DNA of 5,927 nt from Acidobacteriota bacterium (lineage in GTDB: Bacteria; Acidobacteriota; Polarisedimenticolia; J045). The stretch covers positions 1 to 5,927 of the forward strand of contig JAMOQA010000563.1 in the NCBI GenBank assembly GCA_027064265.1, written 5' to 3'. This document shows, piece by piece, positions 1 to 4,718 of this stretch (the first letter of the stretch is position 1; the number at the start of each line of letters is the position of its first letter). The position numbers were made by a program, and so were the translations under genes. Below the pieces are notes generated by a model. The model saw only the letters and a program-made list of their open reading frames with translations. It did not search any database and had not been told where the DNA came from.

Positions 1-19
1 TCCACCATGCGCTCAACCC
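1..19. other. Left edge, no gene seen
   Basis: The 19 bp before the palindromic element show no supportable feature. A short run GCGCTCAAC (9-17) loosely resembles the reverse complement of GTTCAGCGG (121-129) on the far side of the element. The offset differs and the match is too short to call a flanking repeat. Confidence 0.3.
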
Positions 20-111
20 GTAGGGGTCCAGCGTGCTGGACCCGTGCCGGGCGAAGCCCGGCCCGTTGGCGCCGCTTTGCGGCGCACGGGCGCAGCACGC
101 TGCGCCCCTAC
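20..111. repeat. REPIN-like composite palindromic element of four hairpins
   Basis: Two 44-nt halves, 20-63 and 68-111 (reverse complement), lie head to head around a 4-nt spacer. Each half starts with GTAGGGG and contains two hairpins. Left half: 27-32/35-40, extendable to 25-32/35-42, then 46-52/56-62 with a GAA loop. Right half: 69-75/79-85 with a TTT loop, then 91-96/99-104. The outer ends GTAGGGG (20-26) and CCCCTAC (105-111) can pair, as can CCCGTGC (41-47) with GCACGGG (84-90), giving a cloverleaf-like fold. The halves match at 33 of 44 positions. Ten of the 11 differences form five compensating base-pair swaps and the other is in a loop. This architecture matches REP doublets (REPINs), which are mobilised elsewhere by RAYT-type transposases. 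No transposase is visible here, and the family assignment is inference. The element sits 130 bp upstream of the acyltransferase gene. Confidence 0.8.
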
Positions 112-241
112 CTCCGTTGCGTTCAGCGGGTAGTGCCGCACGGGGTGCCGCGGATCTTGCCGGGCGGGAAGGCTGGGAAGTATGGTTCCCGGGGGCCGGT
201 GACCGCGGGCGGGGCGCGCCGGGACCGGCCCGGGGAGCCCG
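112..241 (+). promoter_or_regulatory. Leader of the acyltransferase-deacetylase pair, with candidate RBS-masking hairpin
   Basis: This stretch has no supportable gene. A purine-rich ribosome binding site GGGGAG (232-237) lies only 4 nt before the ATG at 242. A long imperfect inverted repeat is visible. GGTTCCC (184-190) pairs with GGGGAGCC-side bases 233-239, including one G-U. After a small internal loop, GGGCCGGT (193-200) pairs perfectly with ACCGGCCC (224-231). The 23-nt loop is 201-223. The folded arm would hold the ribosome binding site in a stem. In sequence this GC-rich, long stems can arise by chance, so a regulatory role is only a possibility. No convincing -35/-10 pair was found; the promoter may lie further upstream or resemble a non-housekeeping type. 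Confidence 0.35.
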
Positions 242-1252
242 ATGCTCAAGGCGCTGCTGTTCTCTCTCCTCCCGAGCTTCGTCAAGACCTGGTGGCTGCG
301 GCGCCGGGGCGTCGACGTCGGTCCGGGAGTCCACATCGGGTTCGGGATGGTCCTCCACGGGAAGATCCGCCGGATCGGCGACCACGCCCGGCTCGGACCG
401 CTCTCCGTCGTGATCGCCGACGAGATCGAGATCGGCCGCTGGGTCCGGTTCCACCCGCTCACGCTGATGCGGGCGGGGAAGGTGACCCTGAAGGACTACG
501 CGAAGATCGGGTCGCTGACGATCGTCAACGGCAAGGAGCCGTTCTTCCCCCGCTCCGAGATCTCGGTCGGGGTCAACTCGTACATCTGCCCCCTGTGCTG
601 GATCGACTGCGGCCAGAAGGTGATCATCGGGGACGACGTCAGCATCGGCGGCGCGACCCACATCTTCACCCACGGGTCGTTCCTGCCGTACCTCGAGGGG
701 TTCCCGTTCCAGACCGGCGACGTGATCATCGGCAACCGGGTCTACATCCCGTGGCGGGTGTTCATCATGCCCGGCACGAAGATCGGGGACGACGTGATCA
801 TCGGCGCCAAGGCGCTACTCCGGGGCGAGTTTCCCGAGAACTGCATGGCGGTCGGGATTCCCGCGAAGATCATCAGGCAACCGTACCGGCAGCCGATGAC
901 CGACGAGGAGCGGCTGCGGCGGCTCCACGAGATCTTCGACCGGATGATCGAGGTCGCGAAGGAGCTGGGGGTCCGGTTCGACATCGTCGAGCGGACGGAC
1001 ACCCGCTTCCACGCGCACTGGAAGCCGGGCCGGCCGGAGGGAGCGACCCTCTTCTTCGACCTCGATCCCGCGGCGGAGTGCCCGGAAGGGCGCTGCCTGC
1101 GGATCTACCTGGACGAGGAGTCGTTCCCGGAGCGGGGCTCGTTCTTCAACGCGCGGACCCGTCGCTTCCGCTTCGAGGGGCCGGAGAAGGACCTCGGGCG
1201 GATGGTCCGGCGGATCTTCAGCTACTTCGGCGTTCGCGGCATGCCGGCGTGA
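242..1252 (+). CDS. LbH-family (hexapeptide repeat) acyltransferase with C-terminal extension
   Basis: The 336-residue product is probably a cytoplasmic O- or N-acyltransferase that transfers an acetyl group to a sugar or a polysaccharide precursor. Residues 25-215 carry the isoleucine-rich hexapeptide pattern of a left-handed beta helix, for example IADEIEIG, VIIGDDVSIGG, VIIGNRVYI and KIGDDVIIGAKALL. The domain ends in the typical AVGIPAKII motif. His144 in the IFTHGSF segment sits where the catalytic histidine of the maltose/galactoside acetyltransferase group lies. The N-terminus (MLKALLFSLLPSFVKTWWLR) is hydrophobic and may associate with the membrane. After about residue 218 there is a roughly 115-residue extension, rich in Arg, Phe and acidic residues, that simple acetyltransferases lack and that I cannot assign. 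The next gene starts 10 nt downstream, suggesting co-transcription. The acceptor sugar cannot be deduced. The ATG at 242 is chosen for its ribosome binding site, although the spacing is short. Confidence 0.85.
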   Translation: MLKALLFSLLPSFVKTWWLRRRGVDVGPGVHIGFGMVLHGKIRRIGDHARLGPLSVVIADEIEIGRWVRFHPLTLMRAGKVTLKDYAKIGSLTIVNGKEPFFPRSEISVGVNSYICPLCWIDCGQKVIIGDDVSIGGATHIFTHGSFLPYLEGFPFQTGDVIIGNRVYIPWRVFIMPGTKIGDDVIIGAKALLRGEFPENCMAVGIPAKIIRQPYRQPMTDEERLRRLHEIFDRMIEVAKELGVRFDIVERTDTRFHAHWKPGRPEGATLFFDLDPAAECPEGRCLRIYLDEESFPERGSFFNARTRRFRFEGPEKDLGRMVRRIFSYFGVRGMPA

Positions 1253-1262
1253 GGGCCCGGGG

Positions 1263-2210
1263 ATGAGCGACGGGATGGCCAGCCGGCGCCCGGGGATCGG
1301 CTACCCGGAGGAACCGACGAGCCCCGAGCTGGCGCTGGAGTTGCCGGCGGGCAAGCGCTGGGTCCTCGTCCTCAGCCACGACGTCGACCACCTGGGCCTG
1401 CGGGAGCACGTGGTCGACGGTTTCCTCCTGCGGCAGGGCTGGAACGCCATCCGCCAGAACCTCACGCGGGGGCGCTTCCGCCCGCTCCGCTTCCTCGACC
1501 AGGTTGCCGGCCTGGGCCTCGCGTGTGTCGGTGTCGATCGCTGGGACGTGATCGGTGACCTCCTCGAGGAGGAGCGTCGGGCCGGCGTGCCGAGCACCTG
1601 GTTCTTCGCGATGCGCCGCGGCCTCGGGATCGCCTACCGGCCGGAGCGGGCCGCCCCGGTGATCCGCGAGCTGGCGTCCGCCGGCCGGGAGATCGGCCTG
1701 CACGGGCAGACGCCGGACGACGCGGAGGGCCTCGCGGCGGAGCTCCGGGAGCTCGGGGAGATCGCCGGCCGGACGATCGCCGGTGTCCGGATGCACTACC
1801 TGCGCCTGACCCGGCAGGTGCTCGACGGTCTCGAGCGGGCCGGTGGGAGCTACGACTCCACCGTGATGGACCGGACGCACCTCGACCCGGACACCCACCC
1901 GCTCCAGCAGCCCCGGCGGCTGCGGGACCGGCTGGTCGAGGTGCCGCTGCACGTGATGGACTCGACCCTGTTCTCGGTGACGGGTCTCGCCCTCTCCCTG
2001 GACGAGGCGATCGACTACGTCCGGCGGGTCGCCGAGCGGGCCCGGGCCCTCGGGCGGGCCGTCGTCGTCAACCTGCATCCGAACTACTTCTCCCGGCAGA
2101 CCCCCGAGGTCCGCGAGTGGTACCGGCGGCTGCTCGGCGAGCTGACCCGCCGTTCCGACGTCCACGTGACCGATCTCGCGGGCCTGCTCGAGCTGCTCCG
2201 GGACCCGTGA
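1263..2210 (+). CDS. Polysaccharide deacetylase-like protein (HDVD-type, CE4-related)
   Basis: The product has 315 residues and no signal peptide. It fits the bacterial NodB/CE4-like deacetylase group that opens with an HDVD motif. Motif 1 is SHDVDH at residues 38-43, where Asp40 and Asp42 would be catalytic base and metal ligand. EEERRAGVPSTWFFA (about 100-115) is the usual beta-strand region. Motif 2 is EIGLHG with His147. Motif 3 is GVRMHYLR with Arg176, followed by SYDSTV. The late LHP motif is NLHPNY with His272. Motif 2 lacks the second histidine (normally four residues on; Pro151 here), so the metal site differs from classical CE4 enzymes. The likely role is removal of an acyl group from a glycan or lipid-linked sugar, but the substrate is unknown. 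It follows the acyltransferase by 10 nt and has a weak GAGG at 1251-1254, overlapping the previous stop codon, which suggests translational coupling. Activity is inferred from family resemblance only. Confidence 0.82.
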   Translation: MSDGMASRRPGIGYPEEPTSPELALELPAGKRWVLVLSHDVDHLGLREHVVDGFLLRQGWNAIRQNLTRGRFRPLRFLDQVAGLGLACVGVDRWDVIGDLLEEERRAGVPSTWFFAMRRGLGIAYRPERAAPVIRELASAGREIGLHGQTPDDAEGLAAELRELGEIAGRTIAGVRMHYLRLTRQVLDGLERAGGSYDSTVMDRTHLDPDTHPLQQPRRLRDRLVEVPLHVMDSTLFSVTGLALSLDEAIDYVRRVAERARALGRAVVVNLHPNYFSRQTPEVREWYRRLLGELTRRSDVHVTDLAGLLELLRDP

Positions 2211-2220
2211 TCGGCGGCGG

Positions 2221-3312
2221 TCACCCGCGGCGGGCGGTCTCCTCGAGGAACGCGGCGATCCGGGCGAGGTTGCGGTCGTAGTCCAGCTTCTCCCGGACCA
2301 GGTCCCGCGCCGCCTCCACTCCGCGGACGATCCGCCCGCGGTCCACGGCCAGCGCCGCGAGGTGGTCCGCGAGCCGGGCCGCGTCGCCGACCGGGAAGAA
2401 CAGGCCGGTGCGGCCCTCCTCGAGGAACGCACGGTTCGCGGGGATGTCGGAGACGACCGGGAAGAGGCCGACGGCGAGCGCCTCGAAGAGGGCGGCGGAG
2501 GCGCCGTCCGTGGAAGACGTGCTGACGTACACGTCCGCCCAGCCCATCGCGGCGGGCACCTCGGAGGGCGGGATCTTCCCGGGAAACTCGACGCGGTCCG
2601 CGACGCCTCCCTCCCGGACGATCGCCTCGATCCGCCCGCGCTCGGGGCCCCACCCGGCGATCCGGGCCTCGAACGGGATGCCGCGGCGGCCGAGCTGCAC
2701 CAGCGCCTCCGCGAGCGTCTCGACCCGGTAGAGCGGCTTGAACAGGCGGATCGAGAAGATCCGCAGGGGGCGCGACGGGTCCGGGACCGGCGGCCGCCAG
2801 GCGAACTCCTCGAGATCCACGCCGCGGGGGCGGACGAGGATCCGCTCGCGGGGCATCCCGAGGTCGGCGAGGCGATCGGCGACGTGGGGCGCCCAGCAGA
2901 GCATCCCGGCGCACCGGCCGAGGGAGAGGGCGAGCACGGCCCGGTTGACGATCCGGCGCGGCAGCGGGTCGAAGGGATCGACGAGGACGTCCCCCCCGGC
3001 GGCGGCGCCGACGTAGGGGCGGACCCCGGAGAGCGCCGCCACCAGGCCGTAGCTCGTCATGTAGTACGCGAGGCAGACGTCCGGGCGCAGCTGCCGGACG
3101 AGGCGACGGGCGGCAAGCGCCGCCGCCAGCAGCGTGCCGGGGGACGTCGCGCCGTCGGTCGGGTCGGGCACCAGGGGCACCGCGATGTCGGCGACCTCGC
3201 CCGGCACCCGGTGCATCGAGGCGAGGGTCACCTCGTGGCCCATCTCCCGGAACCGGAGCGCCCACCGGGTGACGTGCCAGGAAGAGGCCGGGCCGAGGAA
3301 GAGGATCCGCAT
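2221..3312 (-). CDS. Glycosyltransferase family 4 (GT-B fold)
   Basis: The 363-residue product is a predicted cytoplasmic, retaining glycosyltransferase that uses a nucleotide-sugar donor to extend a surface glycan. The N-terminal Rossmann half opens with MRILFLGPASSWHV and continues with FREMGHEVTLAS, typical of GT4. The linker holds RILVRPRGVDLEEF, the usual RGVD signature. The C-terminal donor-binding half starts near residue 179 (IFSIRLFKPLYR) and contains VYVSTSSTDGASAALFEALAVG and VVSDI. The EX7E motif is present as DX7E, with Asp269 and Glu277. I chose the ATG at 3312 over an in-frame GTG at 3342 because it begins exactly at the conserved MRILFLG; a purine-rich GGACG lies upstream, though further away than usual. 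The gene converges on the deacetylase with a 10-bp gap and diverges from tag across 79 bp. Its neighbours suggest capsule, O-antigen or exopolysaccharide assembly; donor and acceptor are unknown. Confidence 0.9.
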   Translation of the reverse strand: MRILFLGPASSWHVTRWALRFREMGHEVTLASMHRVPGEVADIAVPLVPDPTDGATSPGTLLAAALAARRLVRQLRPDVCLAYYMTSYGLVAALSGVRPYVGAAAGGDVLVDPFDPLPRRIVNRAVLALSLGRCAGMLCWAPHVADRLADLGMPRERILVRPRGVDLEEFAWRPPVPDPSRPLRIFSIRLFKPLYRVETLAEALVQLGRRGIPFEARIAGWGPERGRIEAIVREGGVADRVEFPGKIPPSEVPAAMGWADVYVSTSSTDGASAALFEALAVGLFPVVSDIPANRAFLEEGRTGLFFPVGDAARLADHLAALAVDRGRIVRGVEAARDLVREKLDYDRNLARIAAFLEETARRG

Positions 3313-3391
3313 CGCGGCGAAGCTACGTCCTACCGCGGCCACGGCGCAACGGGGGCTCCCTCCGGTACGATGACCGCCGGAGGTCGCGGGG
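3313..3391. promoter_or_regulatory. Divergent spacer between glycosyltransferase and tag, with hairpin over the tag RBS
   Basis: This 79-bp spacer must contain whatever drives both divergent genes. A good Shine-Dalgarno GGAGG (3379-3383) sits 8 nt before the tag ATG. It forms the right arm of a perfect 7-bp inverted repeat, CCTCCGG (3359-3365) with CCGGAGG (3377-3383), separated by 11 nt. The loop contains TACGAT (3366-3371), which resembles a -10 box, but no matching -35 is seen at the right distance. The hairpin could mask the ribosome binding site if the transcript starts upstream of it. If transcription starts from the TACGAT, only the right arm would be transcribed and no hairpin would form. 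Confidence 0.35.
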
Positions 3392-4000
3392 ATGAAGATC
3401 GGCCCGGATGGCAGGCGGCGCTGCGGGTGGGTGACGGACGACCCGCTCTACCTGCGCTATCACGACGAGGAGTGGGGGGTGCCGGTCCGGGACGACCGGC
3501 TCCTGTTCGAGTTCCTCGTGCTGGAGACCTTCCAGGCGGGACTGTCGTGGCTCACGATCCTGCGGAAGCGGGAGGCGTTCCGGCGGGCGTTCGCCGGGTT
3601 CGACCCGGAGAAGGTCGCGCGGTTCGGCGAGCGGCAGGTCGCCCGGCTGATGGGAGACCGGTCGATCGTTCGCAACCGGCGGAAGATCGAGGCGGCGATC
3701 GCCAACGCGCGGGCGTTCCTCGCGGTCCGCGAGGCGGAGGGCTCGTTCGCCGACTGGATGTGGAGCTTCGTCGAGGGGAGGCCGATCGTGAACCGCTGGC
3801 GGCGGGACGAGGACGTGCCGGCGGAGACGCCGCTCTCCCGGGCGATCTCCCGGGAGCTGCGGGCGCGCGGGTTCCGGTTCGTCGGGCCGGTCGTCGTCTA
3901 CGCGCACATGCAGGCGACCGGGATGGTGATGGACCACGTCGTGCCGTGCTTCCGGCACGGGGAGCTGGTGGAGACCCTCGCGCGGGGCGAGATCAGTTGA
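3392..4000 (+). CDS. tag: DNA-3-methyladenine glycosylase I
   Basis: The 202-residue product matches Tag, the base-excision repair enzyme that removes 3-methyladenine from alkylated DNA, and is close to the usual family length of about 190. The N-terminus has RRCGWVTDDPLYLRYHDEEWG, the family hallmark. The structural zinc ligands known from E. coli Tag (Cys4, His17, His175, Cys179) correspond to Cys11, His24, His182 and Cys186 here, with HVVPC near the C-terminus. The base-recognition residues known from E. coli (Tyr16, Glu38, Trp46) correspond to Tyr23, Glu45 and Trp53 within LVLETFQAGLSW. All key residues are intact, so the enzyme should be active. The ATG at 3392 has a GGAGG 8 nt upstream. 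The last 8 bp overlap the end of the convergent secreted-protein gene. The gene stands alone among glycan and envelope genes, with no ada or alkB neighbour in the window. Confidence 0.96.
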   Translation: MKIGPDGRRRCGWVTDDPLYLRYHDEEWGVPVRDDRLLFEFLVLETFQAGLSWLTILRKREAFRRAFAGFDPEKVARFGERQVARLMGDRSIVRNRRKIEAAIANARAFLAVREAEGSFADWMWSFVEGRPIVNRWRRDEDVPAETPLSRAISRELRARGFRFVGPVVVYAHMQATGMVMDHVVPCFRHGELVETLARGEIS

Positions 4001-4523
4001 CGACGGGGCGGCCGGGCACGGTCGCGACGCTGCCCGGGCGGCCGGCGACCACGTCGAGGTGGGCTTCCCCCCCGGGCCGGATCGAGCAGGTCGCCGGAGA
4101 GGCATCCAGGTCGTCGTCGGCGAGCGCCAGGCGGTAACGGCCCGGGGCGGGAAAGGCCACCGGCAGCCGGAACGACTTCACCCCGGCGGGGAGTTCCGCC
4201 TCGAGGGTGTCGACGAGGTGGCCCCGGTCGTCGAGCACGCGAACCCTGATGCCCAGGCGGCGGACACCGAGGAGCGGCTTCACCGGCCGATTGAGCTCGA
4301 CGTCGATCGAGCCGGCGAGCCCGGCGACCTTCGCGGTGACGCGGACGGTCCGGGAGGTGCCCAGGCCGAACCGCGCGGCCCGCACCCGGAACGTGGTCGA
4401 GGCCTGGAACGTGGGGGCGGTGACGATGCGGCAGGGGACGGGAGCGGGAGGGGCAGCAGGGGCGACCGGACCGGCGAGGGAAGCCAGCGCGAGGAGGAGG
4501 CAGATCCTGGCAGGCACGCGCAT
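3993..4523 (-). CDS. Small secreted protein of unknown function
   Basis: The 176-residue product begins with a clear Sec signal peptide: MRVPAR, then the hydrophobic ICLLLALASLAGPVA, with likely cleavage around APA-AP near residue 23. I do not recognise the mature part. It is rich in short beta-type stretches (TFRVRAARFGLG, RTVRVTAKVAGLAGSIDVEL, LGIRVRVLDDRGHLVDTLEAELPAG, FRLPVAFPAPGRYRLAL), which suggests one or two beta-sandwich (Ig/FN3-like) units. Cys31 and Cys146 are the only cysteines expected after cleavage and could form a disulfide across the domain. There is no lipobox. I chose the ATG at 4523 because it opens the signal peptide and has AGGAGAGGA (4532-4540 on the minus strand) 8 nt upstream. 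The open frame continues far upstream, but that part lies antisense to the lipoprotein gene and has no start signal. The 3' end overlaps tag by 8 bp. Confidence 0.75.
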   Translation of the reverse strand: MRVPARICLLLALASLAGPVAPAAPPAPVPCRIVTAPTFQASTTFRVRAARFGLGTSRTVRVTAKVAGLAGSIDVELNRPVKPLLGVRRLGIRVRVLDDRGHLVDTLEAELPAGVKSFRLPVAFPAPGRYRLALADDDLDASPATCSIRPGGEAHLDVVAGRPGSVATVPGRPVVN

Positions 4524-4718
4524 CGGGCAGGTCCTCTCCTGGGCGCCGATCCGGTGAGCAAGAACCGGACCAGCCTCCGGCCGCGTTCGCCCTCTCCCGG
4601 GTCGTTCCGTTCCTGGGGGTGGGCACCTTCCCGCCACGGACGACATCCGCGGCAGAGTTTCGATATCGTACCACCCTGTCCCGGAAACGCGAGCGTTTCC
4701 GGGTTTTCCGGAGCCAAC
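4524..4718. promoter_or_regulatory. Divergent intergenic region with weak promoter candidate
   Basis: The 195 bp between two divergent exported-protein genes have no supportable gene. The stretch 4655-4720 is noticeably richer in A+T than the rest of the window. For the plus-strand lipoprotein gene, a weak sigma-70-like pair is visible: ACGACA (4640-4645) as -35 and TATCGT (4664-4669) as -10, with an 18-bp spacer. The -10 overlaps the palindrome CGATATCG (4661-4668). A transcript from it would start just before the perfect inverted repeat at 4680-4703. A second, shorter inverted repeat, TCCGGT (4550-4555) with ACCGGA (4564-4569), lies close to the minus-strand gene. No convincing minus-strand promoter was found. 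Confidence 0.35.
4680..4703 (+). promoter_or_regulatory. Perfect 11-bp inverted repeat in the lipoprotein leader
   Basis: CCCGGAAACGC (4680-4690) is the exact reverse complement of GCGTTTCCGGG (4693-4703), separated by GA, and TTTT (4704-4707) follows directly. The ATG of the lipoprotein is 15 nt further on, with GGAG (4710-4713) as a short ribosome binding site. As RNA this is a strong stem-loop with a CGAG tetraloop at the start of the presumed leader. It could be an attenuator-like terminator, a 5' mRNA-stabilising hairpin, or as DNA a binding site for a dimeric repressor. The T run is short for an efficient intrinsic terminator. No known operator consensus was recognised. Confidence 0.6.

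Noticed and set aside
9..129. Possible target-site or terminal repeats flanking the palindromic element
   Set aside because: GCGCTCAAC and the complement of GTTCAGCGG match only over about eight bases, at unequal distances from the element. No direct repeat brackets it.
7..1266. Long plus-strand open frame across the palindromic element and the acyltransferase gene
   Set aside because: Its product is Arg/Pro/Gly-rich with no domain. It overlaps the real acyltransferase in another frame and its start lies beside the repeat element. High GC makes such shadow frames common.
2207..2224. GTGA...TCAC inverted repeat at the convergent gene junction as a bidirectional terminator
   Set aside because: The 4-bp arms are mostly the two facing stop codons, with a 10-nt loop and no T run.
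3013..3020. Second GTAGGGGC, as at the ends of the palindromic element
   Set aside because: It is only 8 nt long, lacks the following hairpin, and is explained by codons inside the glycosyltransferase gene.
3313..3342. In-frame GTG start giving the glycosyltransferase ten extra residues
   Set aside because: The conserved GT4 N-terminus MRILFLG begins exactly at the ATG at 3312, and the extra residues (MAAVGRSFAA) do not look like part of the fold.
2362..4137. 591-codon plus-strand open frame antisense to the glycosyltransferase and overlapping tag
   Set aside because: The composition is low-complexity Arg/Gly/Asp/Pro with no motif, and it covers two genes with clear family matches on other frames. 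It is a shadow of GC-biased codon use.
4550..4569. TCCGGT/ACCGGA inverted repeat near the secreted-protein start
   Set aside because: The 6-bp arms with an 8-nt loop are expected by chance in this GC-rich sequence, and no promoter element frames them.
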